Source of the DNA: JAJZJT01 sp964610905
GTDB lineage: Bacteria; Actinomycetota; Acidimicrobiia; Acidimicrobiales; RAAP-2
Length of the DNA: 64,000 nucleotides
NCBI GenBank assembly: GCA_964610905.1
Contig: CAZSYT010000004.1
Span: 1 to 64,000, forward strand
Direction: 5' to 3'
Under the pieces are notes generated by a model, which ran no database searches, had not been told where the DNA came from, and saw only the letters and a program-made list of their open reading frames with translations. Positions 17,117 to 24,538 of the stretch are shown here, in pieces. Numbering within the stretch: position 1 is the first letter of the stretch; the number at the start of each line of letters is the position of its first letter. The position numbers and the translations under genes are program-made.

Positions 17117-18051
17117 TCACCGCCCTGGCCGGTGGGGTCGGCGCCGCCCGCCTGCTGCGCGGGATGGTCGAGGTCGTCGACCCCTCGACGATCACGGCCA
17201 TCGTCAACGTCGGCGACGACACCCGGCTCCACGGGCTCCACATCGCCCCCGACCTCGACACCGTGCTCTACACGCTGGCCGGGCTGGCCGACCCCGACAC
17301 CGGCTGGGGGGTCGCCGGCGAGTCGTGGGCCGTGATGGAGGAGCTCGAGCGCCTCGGCGGTGAGACGTGGTTCCGCCTCGGCGACCGCGACCTCGCCACC
17401 CACTGCTACCGCACCCAGCGCCTCTGCGACGGCGCCGCGCTGAGCGAGGTGACCGCCGAGCTGGCCCGGGCACGTGGCGTCCGGGTCCGCCTCCTGCCCG
17501 CCTCGGACGATCCGGTGCGCACGCACCTGCACCTCGCCGGCGGCGACGAGGTGCCCTTCCAGGAGTACTTCGTGCGCCTCCGTCACGACGTCGCCGTTAC
17601 CGCCGTCCGCTTCGACGGGGCCGACGAGGCACGCCCGGCCCCGGGCGTCCTCGAGGCAGTGGACGGCGCCGAGGTCGTGGTGGTGTGCCCGTCGAACCCG
17701 GTCGTCTCGATCGGGCCGGTGGTGGCCGTCCCCGGCCTCCTCGACCGCCTGCGGCAGCGGCGCCAACGGGTGGTGGCGGTGTCGCCCATCGTCGCCGGGG
17801 CGGCTGTCAAGGGGCCGGCTGCCCGCCTGATGGCCGAGACGGGGTTCGAGCCCTCGGTGGTGGGCGTCGCCCGCTGGTACGCACCGTGGGTGTCGACCCT
17901 CGTCGTCGACCGGGCCGACGCGGCGCTGGCCGAGGCGGTCGAGGCCGAGGGGGTCCGCTGCGTGGTCGCCGACACGATGATGGTCGACGTCGAACGAGCC
18001 GCGGGGCTGGCTCGCGCCGTGCTCGACGCCGTCGGAGGCGACCCGTCATGA
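17113..18051 (+). CDS. fbiA: F420 biosynthesis 2-phospho-L-lactate-type transferase (CofD/FbiA)
   Basis: FbiA/CofD joins the phospho-(enol)lactyl group from the guanylylated donor to the deazaflavin FO, giving (dehydro-)F420-0. In this 312-residue protein the N-terminal ALAGGVGAARLLRGM is the family's phosphate/GDP-binding signature, followed by NVGDDTRLHGLHIAPDLDT and, near the middle, PVVSIGP and VVAVSPIVAG, all typical of CofD. The only start that fits the protein is the GTG at 17113, which overlaps the stop of the leader ORF. The downstream fbiB begins in an ATGA overlap. The donor-making enzyme (CofC/FbiD) and FO synthase are not in this window. Confidence 0.93.
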   Translation: MITALAGGVGAARLLRGMVEVVDPSTITAIVNVGDDTRLHGLHIAPDLDTVLYTLAGLADPDTGWGVAGESWAVMEELERLGGETWFRLGDRDLATHCYRTQRLCDGAALSEVTAELARARGVRVRLLPASDDPVRTHLHLAGGDEVPFQEYFVRLRHDVAVTAVRFDGADEARPAPGVLEAVDGAEVVVVCPSNPVVSIGPVVAVPGLLDRLRQRRQRVVAVSPIVAGAAVKGPAARLMAETGFEPSVVGVARWYAPWVSTLVVDRADAALAEAVEAEGVRCVVADTMMVDVERAAGLARAVLDAVGGDPS

Positions 18052-18785
18052 CCTCCGTCGCCGGCGGCCTCGCCGTCCACCCGGTCACGGGCATCGGCAC
18101 GGTCTCCGCCGGGGACGACCTGGCCGGGCTGCTCGCGGACGCCCTCGGGCGAGGATCTCCGAGCGTCCCCGGCGGCCTCGCCGACGGCGACGTGCTCGTG
18201 GTCACCCAGAAGGTCGTCTCCAAGGCCGAGGGCCGCCTGGTCGTCGTCGACCCCGACGACCCCGGTGCCAAGCGGCGGCTGGTCGAGTCCGAGGCCGTCC
18301 GGGTCCTCCGTCGCCGCGGCGATCTGCTCATCACCGAGACCCGCCACGGCTTCGTGTGCGCGAACGCCGGCGTCGACCTCTCGAACGTGGAGGTCGGCAC
18401 CGCCGCCCTGCTGCCCGTCGACCCCGACCGCTCGGCCCGGCGGATCCGGGCCGACCTACGGCGCCGCCTCGGGGTGGAGGTGGGCGTCGTCGTCTCCGAC
18501 ACGTTCGGGCGCACGTGGCGCCGGGGCGTCACCGACGTCGCCATCGGGGTGGCCGGGGTGGCCGCCGTGGTCGACCTGCGGGGCACGCCCGACGCCACCG
18601 GTCGGGTCCTCGAGGCGACCGAGGTGTGCGTGGCCGACGAGCTCGCCGCTGCCGCCGAGCTCGTGATGGGCAAGGACCGGGCCGTGCCCGCCGCCGTCGT
18701 CCGGGGCGTCGCGTCGGCCTGGCTGCGCGACGGCTCGGTGGCCGACGAGGTCGTCCGGCCGCCGTCGGAGGACCTGTTCCGCTGA
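18048..18785 (+). CDS. fbiB: F420-0:gamma-glutamyl ligase (CofE; FbiB without C-terminal domain)
   Basis: CofE adds L-glutamates to F420-0 with GTP. The 245-residue sequence contains the expected DGDVLVVTQKVVSKAEGR start region, the ETRHGFVCANAGVDLSN active-site region, SDTFGRTWRRGVTDVAIG, and ELVMGKDR near the end. It covers only the ligase domain. Mycobacterial FbiB is about 448 residues because it carries a second, nitroreductase-like FMN domain that reduces dehydro-F420-0. That domain is absent here. The gene overlaps fbiA as ATGA and is the last of the two-gene unit. Confidence 0.93.
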   Translation: MTSVAGGLAVHPVTGIGTVSAGDDLAGLLADALGRGSPSVPGGLADGDVLVVTQKVVSKAEGRLVVVDPDDPGAKRRLVESEAVRVLRRRGDLLITETRHGFVCANAGVDLSNVEVGTAALLPVDPDRSARRIRADLRRRLGVEVGVVVSDTFGRTWRRGVTDVAIGVAGVAAVVDLRGTPDATGRVLEATEVCVADELAAAAELVMGKDRAVPAAVVRGVASAWLRDGSVADEVVRPPSEDLFR

Positions 18786-18885
18786 CCGCCCTCGCCGCGC
18801 CCGCCGGCCGCAGCCGGGGCGAGCCGGAGGAAGGCAGCCACGACCAGGTGGTCGGCGCCGGCCACGACGGAGCGCCGAGGAGGGC

Positions 18886-19857
18886 TCAGGCTCCCGCCGC
18901 GGTCCCTCCGGTGCCTGCCGACCGGAGGTGCCCGAGGACGGCCCGCACCCCGTCGGCGAGCGGAGTCCACGCCTTCCAGCCGAGCTGCATGGCCGCTCGC
19001 GACGGGTCGAGGCTGCAGCGCTGCAGCTCGCCGGGGCGCGCCGGGGCGTAGCGGGGCTCGACGTCCACGCCGACCTGCCGGGCCATCTCCGCGTAGAGCG
19101 CGCCGACCGAGGTCTCGCGACCGGTGCCGATGTTGCACACGAGCCCCCCGCCCTTGGTGGTGGCTCGCACGAAGGCGTCGACGACGTCGTCGACGAAGAC
19201 GAAGTCGCGGGTCTGGGTGCCGTCGCCGAAGATCGTCACCGGCTCGTCGGCCAGCAGCCGCTGGCCGAAGATGGCCACCACGCCGGCCTCGCCGTGGGGG
19301 TCCTGGCGGGGGCCGTAGACGTTGCCGAGGGCCAGCGCCGAGAACTCGACGGCGTGGAGCTCGCGGTAGGCGACGAGGTAGTCGATCGCCGCCTTCTTCG
19401 AGACGCCGTAGGGCGAGAGCGGTCGCGTGGGGAGCGACTCCCGGAACGGGAGGTCCGACGGGTCGGGCTCGCCGTAGAGCGTCCCGCCGCTGGCTGCGAA
19501 GACGACGCGCCCGCACCCCGCGGCACGAGCCCCCTCGAGGACCCGGAGCGTGCCGAGCACGTTGACGTCGGCGTCGAGGACCGGGTCGGCCACGGACACC
19601 CGGACGTCGGCCTGCGCCGCCAGGTGGAAGACCACGTCCGGACGGCGCAGGGCGAGGACGTCCACGACCTCGGGGGAGCGCACGTCGAGGTGGTGGACGG
19701 TGAGCCGGCGGCCGCCGCCCGCCCGCGCTTCGGCCAGGTTGACGAGGGAGCCGGTCGACAGGTCGTCGACCACGTCCACCGTCGCACCCTCGGCGAGGAG
19801 GCGGTCGACGAGCGTCGAGCCGATGAACCCGGCGCCCCCGGTCACGAGCGCCCGCAC
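18886..19857 (-). CDS. NAD-dependent UDP-sugar epimerase, GalE-like
   Basis: This 323-residue extended SDR starts with RALVTGGAGFIGSTLVDRL. It has the HLAAQADVRVSV loop, the catalytic TLYGEP / YGVSKKAAIDY residues and NVYGPRQDPHGEAGVVAIF. Archaeal-type UDP-glucose 4-epimerases look like this, so UDP-Glc/UDP-Gal (or the N-acetyl or uronic forms) are likely substrates. It is the last gene of the nine-gene minus-strand glycan operon: the nucleotidyltransferase gene ends 3 nt before its GTG start. The precise sugar is not resolvable from sequence alone. Confidence 0.85.
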   Translation of the reverse strand: MRALVTGGAGFIGSTLVDRLLAEGATVDVVDDLSTGSLVNLAEARAGGGRRLTVHHLDVRSPEVVDVLALRRPDVVFHLAAQADVRVSVADPVLDADVNVLGTLRVLEGARAAGCGRVVFAASGGTLYGEPDPSDLPFRESLPTRPLSPYGVSKKAAIDYLVAYRELHAVEFSALALGNVYGPRQDPHGEAGVVAIFGQRLLADEPVTIFGDGTQTRDFVFVDDVVDAFVRATTKGGGLVCNIGTGRETSVGALYAEMARQVGVDVEPRYAPARPGELQRCSLDPSRAAMQLGWKAWTPLADGVRAVLGHLRSAGTGGTAAGA

Positions 19858-19860
19858 CGG

Positions 19861-20952
19861 TCAGGCCCCTTCGGGCACCCGCGCACCCTCCAGCTCGGTC
19901 CCCGCCGGCACCACGACGCCGGCGCCGACGACCGACACCCCGAGCACCGTGCACCGCTGGCCGATGGTCGCCCCGGGGCCCACGATGGTGCGCTCGACGG
20001 TCGCACGCGCCGCCACGCGCGCCCCGGGCAGCAGGACCGAGCCGCGCACGGTCGCACCGGCCTCGACGGTGGCACCGGCGCCGACCACGGAGCCCTCGAC
20101 GACGGCACCGGCGGCGACGACCGAGCCGGCACCGAGCAGCGACACCGACACCGACGCTCCGGCCGCGTCGACGGCGCCCGTCAGCCAGACCCCAAGGCCG
20201 AGGCCCGAGTCCTCGACCGCCCCGGGGGCAGGCGGCGAGCCGCGCCGGCCACGCAGCAGGTCGTCGTGGGCGCGCAGGTAGGCCTCAGGCGTGCCCGTGT
20301 CGAGCCAGTAGGCGTCCGAGCCGCGGGCGTAGAGGCTCCCGGCCTCGACGAGCGCCGGGAACGTCTCTCGCTCGATGGAGACCCGGCGACCCTCGGGGAT
20401 CCTCTCGAGGACGCTCGGCTCGAGCACGTAGGTGCCGGCGTTGATGAGGTTCGTCGGCGCCTCGTCGCGCGGCGGCTTCTCGATGAAGGCCGTCACGCGG
20501 CCCGATGCGTCCGTGGGGACCACGCCGAAGGCGGACGGGTCGGTGACCGGGGTGAGGGCGATGGTGGCGGCCCCGCCCCGGTCCCGGTGGAAGCGGACCA
20601 GCTCGCCGACGTCGAGGTCGGCGAGGACGTCGCCGTTCACGACCACGAACGTCTCGTCGACACCGGCGTGAACGGCGGCGAACCGGACGGCGCCTGCGGT
20701 GTCGAGGGGCGTCGGCTCGACGGCGTAGGCGACGGCGACGCCGGCGACCATCCCGTCGGGGTAGGCCTCCGTGAAGGCATCCGGCCGGTAGCCGAGCGAG
20801 AGGACGGCATGGTCGACGCCGTGGCGGGCCAGTTGCCCGAGCACGCGCTCGAGCATCGGCTGCTCGACGACGGGGAGCATCTGCTTCGGGGTCGTGAGCG
20901 TCAGGGGCCGCAGGCGCGTCCCCTCGCCGCCCACCAGGACGACGGCCTTCAC
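19861..20952 (-). CDS. Sugar-1-phosphate nucleotidyltransferase, mannose-1-P guanylyltransferase-like
   Basis: This 363-residue enzyme has an N-terminal nucleotidyltransferase domain: VLVGGEGTRLRPLTLTTPKQMLP signature, VNGDVLADLD metal-binding segment, FIEKP. The C-terminal hexapeptide-repeat left-handed beta helix spans about residues 265-360 (repeated V.GAGA-type turns). It matches the plan of actinobacterial ManB (mycobacterial Rv3264c), which makes GDP-mannose; a dTDP- or UDP-sugar role cannot be excluded. It begins with GTG at 20952, overlapping the TGA of the membrane protein gene upstream. A scaffold gap 40 bp upstream hides that gene's repeat array. Confidence 0.82.
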   Translation of the reverse strand: MKAVVLVGGEGTRLRPLTLTTPKQMLPVVEQPMLERVLGQLARHGVDHAVLSLGYRPDAFTEAYPDGMVAGVAVAYAVEPTPLDTAGAVRFAAVHAGVDETFVVVNGDVLADLDVGELVRFHRDRGGAATIALTPVTDPSAFGVVPTDASGRVTAFIEKPPRDEAPTNLINAGTYVLEPSVLERIPEGRRVSIERETFPALVEAGSLYARGSDAYWLDTGTPEAYLRAHDDLLRGRRGSPPAPGAVEDSGLGLGVWLTGAVDAAGASVSVSLLGAGSVVAAGAVVEGSVVGAGATVEAGATVRGSVLLPGARVAARATVERTIVGPGATIGQRCTVLGVSVVGAGVVVPAGTELEGARVPEGA

Positions 20953-21849
20953 TTGGCCGGTCCGCTCGGCGCCTTCGTGGTCGAGGTCGGCNNNNNNNNN
21001 NNNNNNNNNNNNNNNNNNNNNNNNNNNNNNNNNNNNNNNNNNNNNNNNNNNNNNNNNNNNNNNNNNNNNNNNNNNNNNNNNNNNNNNNNNNGGTGCCGTG
21101 GTCGAGGTCGGCGGTGCCGTGGTCGAGGTCGGCGGTGCCGTGGTCGAGGTCGGCGGTGCCGTGGTCGGGACCGACGTCTGGGCGCCGGTCATCGCCTTGA
21201 GCAGGTTGGTGATGACCGTCGCCGGCGGCTTCGGGACCGCCTTGGTGGCCGGCACGAAGGCGACGGTGATCATCTGGCCGTTGGCGAACTTGAGCGTCCG
21301 AGGGTCTCCGGGGACCTCGGTGGACTTCTTGGCGTTGTAGTTCGGCCACTCGTCGACCACCACGAAGCCCTGCTTGCCGGCGTCGGGGGTCCCGCTCGGG
21401 CACCGCTCGCCGTTGCTGAACAGGCGGCCGCCCGGGTAGCGGACGGTGGTCGTCGTCAAGGTGAGCTTCTTGTACTCGGAGACGAACTTGCCGAGCGTGG
21501 CGTTCGCCCCCGACTCGCTGGAGTTCTTCGGCTGGACCGTCACGATGCCCGACCCGTCGGTGGTGAACCCGACCGACTGGTCCGTGCTCGCCGACAGGTT
21601 GGGCTGCACCTTGCCGCAGACGTCAACGGCGAGGGCCGCGTACCACGTCTGCGACGTGGTGGGCGGACCCACCGAGGACGCCGTCTGGTGCGTGCGCTCG
21701 TAGCGGCTGTAGCCGACGAGCGCCAGGCCGACCACGCAGATGAGCACCAGTGCCGCGTACCAGTTGACGGGCATCTGGCCGCGGTAGGTCCTCCCCCCGC
21801 CGGTGGACGCGGCCCGCGCCACCCATTTCCCGGTCGAATTGCTGGGCAT
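20949..21849 (-). CDS. Membrane-anchored extracytoplasmic protein with Thr/Pro repeat tail (contains gap)
   Basis: One N-terminal membrane helix (WYAALVLICVVGLALVGY) is followed by an extracytoplasmic domain with two cysteines (VDVCGKVQPN, GERCPSG). The tail is made of PPTSTTA repeats that run into the 100-N block. I do not recognise the domain; similar genes occur in actinobacterial glycan loci. Past the gap, the repeat's own frame reads PTSTTKAPSGPAK and a TGA at 20949-20951, overlapping the next gene's GTG. The Thr/Ser/Pro tail is the sort that gets O-mannosylated in actinobacteria and lies immediately before a GDP-mannose-type gene; that link is inference. Confidence 0.7.
20977..21154 (-). 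repeat. 21-bp tandem repeat (PPTSTTA) broken by the scaffold gap
   Basis: Three full 21-bp units lie at 21092-21154 and one more partial unit at 20977-20991 on the other side of the N block. Phase requires a true gap that is a multiple of 21. The array codes the C-terminal tail of the membrane protein. Confidence 0.9.
20992..21091. other. Assembly gap (100 N)
   Basis: A fixed-length placeholder inside the 21-bp array. Matching motifs on its two sides are 121 bp apart, which is not a multiple of 21, so the shown length cannot be literal. Confidence 0.97.
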
Positions 21850-21871
21850 GGTCGGACGACACCCTAGCCCG

Positions 21872-22798
21872 TCACGGGTGCGCCGGGACGCGGGGCGGAC
21901 GGCCTCGACCGGCCACGTGGTGGGCGAGCGCGAGCACCGCCCGCACGGCGAGACCGGCTGCCACTGCCGGCAGGGCGAGGCGCCGCCAGCCGCGGCTCGA
22001 CCGCACGGCGAACCGGAAGAGCGAGACGTGGTGGTGCACGAGCATGACGTAGGGGTGCCGGGCGGTGGACACCCCTTGGACGTGGGCGACCGCGGCATCG
22101 GGCACGTAGGCGACGCGCCAGCCGACCTGCCCGAGGCGCCAGCACAGGTCGACGTCCTCGGCGTACATGAAGTAGGACTCGTCGAACCCGCCGACCTGCT
22201 CGAACGCGGCTCGTCGGACGGCGAAGCACGCGCCCGACACCCAGTCGACGTCGCGGGTCCCCGACAGCGCGACGTCGTCCAGGCGGTACGACCGGGTGAA
22301 GCGGTTGTCGGGGGCGAAGAGCCCGAGGAGGGCGTGGCCCGCAGCGTCGAACAGGGACGGGAACCGTCGGGCGGAAGGGTAGCGCTCGCCCGTCGTCGAG
22401 CGCACCAGGGGGCCGACGAGCCCCAGGCCGGGGTCGCGGGCGAGGGCGTCGACCAGCCGGTCGAGCGCGTCGGGGGACACCTCGACGTCGGGGTTGCACA
22501 CGAGGACGGGGTCCCCACCGGTGACCGCCACGCCGCGGTTGGCCGCCGCCCCGTAGCCGACGTTGCGCCCGGGCCGCACGACCGCGTCGACCCGCCCGGT
22601 GACCTCCGCCTCGGCTAGGGAGCCGTCGTCCGACCCGTTGTCGACGACCACCACCTCGCCGGCGCGGGCGGCGGCGAGCGCGGTGACGCACCGGGCGAGG
22701 AGCGCCCCCGACTCGAAGTTCACGACGACGGCGGAAGGACGCCCGCCGCCCGCGCCCGGTTCGGGCGTGCCGGGGTGCGCGCGGGGGCTGGTGGTCAC
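21872..22798 (-). CDS. Glycosyltransferase family 2, WbbL/rhamnosyltransferase-like
   Basis: This 308-residue GT-A enzyme has SAVVVNFESGALLARC, VVVDNGSDDGS, NVGYGAAANRG, CNPDVEVSPDAL (DxD-type metal site) and GFDESYFMYAEDVDLCWRL, all hallmarks of the WbbL-type rhamnosyltransferases. C-terminal hydrophobic segments suggest membrane association. In mycobacteria WbbL adds the rhamnose of the arabinogalactan linker and sits beside manB and rmlD, as here. The GTG at 22798 overlaps the upstream gene's TGA. Acceptor identity is an inference from synteny. Confidence 0.85.
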   Translation of the reverse strand: MTTSPRAHPGTPEPGAGGGRPSAVVVNFESGALLARCVTALAAARAGEVVVVDNGSDDGSLAEAEVTGRVDAVVRPGRNVGYGAAANRGVAVTGGDPVLVCNPDVEVSPDALDRLVDALARDPGLGLVGPLVRSTTGERYPSARRFPSLFDAAGHALLGLFAPDNRFTRSYRLDDVALSGTRDVDWVSGACFAVRRAAFEQVGGFDESYFMYAEDVDLCWRLGQVGWRVAYVPDAAVAHVQGVSTARHPYVMLVHHHVSLFRFAVRSSRGWRRLALPAVAAGLAVRAVLALAHHVAGRGRPPRVPAHP

Positions 22799-23571
22799 CG
22801 GCCCCCGGGGTCGGGGCGGGACGGCGACGTGGCCGACACCGGGGTGACGCGGTACTTGACGAGGGCCCACAGCGCGCCGAACCCGTCGCGCCACGAGATC
22901 TTCTTGCCCTCCGAGGGCTCCCGGCCGGCGTACGAGATGGGCACCTCGTAGATGCGGTGCCCGCTCCGGAGCACCTTGGCCGTGATCTCGGGCTCGATCT
23001 CGAAGCGGTCCGACTCGAGCGAGAGCCCGGAGAGCACCCGGCGGTCGAACAGCTTGGAGCAGGTCTCCATGTCCGAGAGCGTCGAGGCGTAGAGGACGTT
23101 CGTCACGAGGGAGAGGAACCGGTTCCCGATCCAGTGGAGCGGGAGCATGTCCTTGCGCTCGCCGGTGAACCGGCTGCCGTAGACGACCTTGGCCTTGCCA
23201 CGCAGGATCGGGTCGAGCAGCTTCGGCCAGTCGGCCGGGTCGTACTCGAGGTCTGCGTCCTGGATGAGCACGAGGTCCCCCCGGGCAGCCGCCAGGCCGG
23301 TGCGCACCGCCGCGCCCTTGCCCCGGTTGCGCGGGTGGGTGAGGACGCGCACCGTGGAGTCCTCGAGCGTGGCCAGCACCTGTCGGGTGCCGTCCGTCGA
23401 CCCGTCGTCGACCACCACCACCTCGACCTCGAGGGGCACGTCGGCCTGGCGGATGCGGCGCACGGCCTCTGCGATCGTCGCTCGCTCGTCGTAGACGGGG
23501 ACGATGACCGTGAGGGTCTCGTAGGCACCTGCGCCACCCGGCGCGGCCCCGGCGCCACGCGGGTCATCCAC
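22795..23571 (-). CDS. Glycosyltransferase family 2, dolichol-phosphate-mannose-synthase-like
   Basis: This 258-residue protein has the DPM1-like pattern TVIVPVYDERATI, VVVVDDGSTDGT, NRGKGAAVRTGLAAARGD and LIQDADLEYDP, where DAD is the metal-binding triad. No C-terminal membrane helix pair is present, as in soluble-type polyprenyl-phosphate glycosyltransferases. It probably loads a sugar onto a polyprenyl phosphate for later transfer outside the membrane, for example by a GT-C enzyme. It overlaps the upstream UDP-xylose synthase gene by 8 bp and the downstream GT2 by 4 bp. Confidence 0.87.
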   Translation of the reverse strand: MDDPRGAGAAPGGAGAYETLTVIVPVYDERATIAEAVRRIRQADVPLEVEVVVVDDGSTDGTRQVLATLEDSTVRVLTHPRNRGKGAAVRTGLAAARGDLVLIQDADLEYDPADWPKLLDPILRGKAKVVYGSRFTGERKDMLPLHWIGNRFLSLVTNVLYASTLSDMETCSKLFDRRVLSGLSLESDRFEIEPEITAKVLRSGHRIYEVPISYAGREPSEGKKISWRDGFGALWALVKYRVTPVSATSPSRPDPGGR

Positions 23572-24538
23572 GGCCCATCCCTTCCCCCAGGACGCCGCCG
23601 AGGCGCTGCTCGGCGGCGAGGGCCTCGGCGGTACGGGCGAGCCCGACGGCGAGCGGCGTCGTGGGCTCCCAGCCGAGCAGCTGGCGAGCCAGCGCGATGT
23701 CCGGGCGCCGGCGTTCCGGGTCGTCGGCCGGCAGGGGCCGATGGACGATGGTCGACGCCGAGCCGGTCAGCTCGAGGACGGTGCGGGCCAGCTCGAGGAC
23801 GGTGTGCTCGTCGGGGTTGCCGATGTTGACCGGGCCCGCGACCGGGGCGTCGAGCATGGCCAGGAGCCCCCCGACCTCGTCGTCGACGTAGCAGAGGCTG
23901 CGGGTCTGGCTGCCGTCCCCGTAGACGGTCAGCGGCTCGCCGCGGAGCGCTTGGGCGAGGAAGTTCGACACGACCCTCCCGTCGTCGGGCCTGAGGCGCG
24001 GGCCGTAGGTGTTGAAGATCCGCACGACGCCGACGTCCGCGCCCCGCGCACGGTGGTGGGCGAAGGTGAGCGCCTCGGCGAACCGCTTGGCCTCGTCGTA
24101 GACGCTGCGGGGACCCACCGGGTTGACGTTGCCCCAGTAGGACTCCGGCTGGGGGTGCACGGTCGGGTCGCCGTACACCTCGCTCGTCGAGGCGAGGAGG
24201 AAGCGGGCGCCGTTCCGCTCCGCCAGCTCGAGGCCGAGCCGGGTCCCTTCGCTCCCGACCGCGAGCGTCTCGAGGGGTCGGGCCAGGTAGTCGGGAGGCG
24301 ATGCGGGGCTGGCCAGGTGGCACACGGCGTCGAGTGGGCCCTCCACCGGGATCGCCCGGGACACGTCGGCCTCGACGAGGGTGAAGCCCGGGTGCCCGCC
24401 GAGGTGGGCCACGTTGGAGCGTCGGCCCGTGGAGAAGTCGTCGACGCACACGACGGTGTCGCCACGGGCCACCAGCCGGTCGCACAGGTGGGAGCCGAGG
24501 AAGCCGGCGCCACCGAGGACGGCGACGCGCTTGGTCAC
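23564..24538 (-). CDS. uxs: UDP-glucuronate decarboxylase (UDP-xylose synthase)
   Basis: The enzyme oxidises and decarboxylates UDP-glucuronate to UDP-xylose with bound NAD. The 324-residue sequence carries VLGGAGFLGSHL, HLASPASPPDYL, STSEVYGDP, PESYWGNVNPVGPRSVYDEAKR and RIFNTYGPRL, which closely follow the Uxs consensus including the YxxxK site. The reading frame is open upstream across ugd, but the GTG at 24538 overlaps the ugd TGA and places the Rossmann motif at residue 5. Immediately upstream lies UDP-glucose dehydrogenase, which makes its substrate, so the pair forms a UDP-Glc to UDP-Xyl route. Confidence 0.9.
   Translation of the reverse strand: MTKRVAVLGGAGFLGSHLCDRLVARGDTVVCVDDFSTGRRSNVAHLGGHPGFTLVEADVSRAIPVEGPLDAVCHLASPASPPDYLARPLETLAVGSEGTRLGLELAERNGARFLLASTSEVYGDPTVHPQPESYWGNVNPVGPRSVYDEAKRFAEALTFAHHRARGADVGVVRIFNTYGPRLRPDDGRVVSNFLAQALRGEPLTVYGDGSQTRSLCYVDDEVGGLLAMLDAPVAGPVNIGNPDEHTVLELARTVLELTGSASTIVHRPLPADDPERRRPDIALARQLLGWEPTTPLAVGLARTAEALAAEQRLGGVLGEGMGRG

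Noticed and set aside
18848..18865. Imperfect 9+9 inverted repeat as terminator between fbiB and the GalE-like gene
   Set aside because: It has one mismatch, no loop and no T tract, so it cannot be told from chance in GC-rich DNA.
19861..22518. Single long protein joining the membrane protein and the nucleotidyltransferase across the second gap
   Set aside because: Same artefact: the frame through 100 N is out of phase with the 21-bp repeat, and the upstream 200 codons are a shadow of the GT2 gene.
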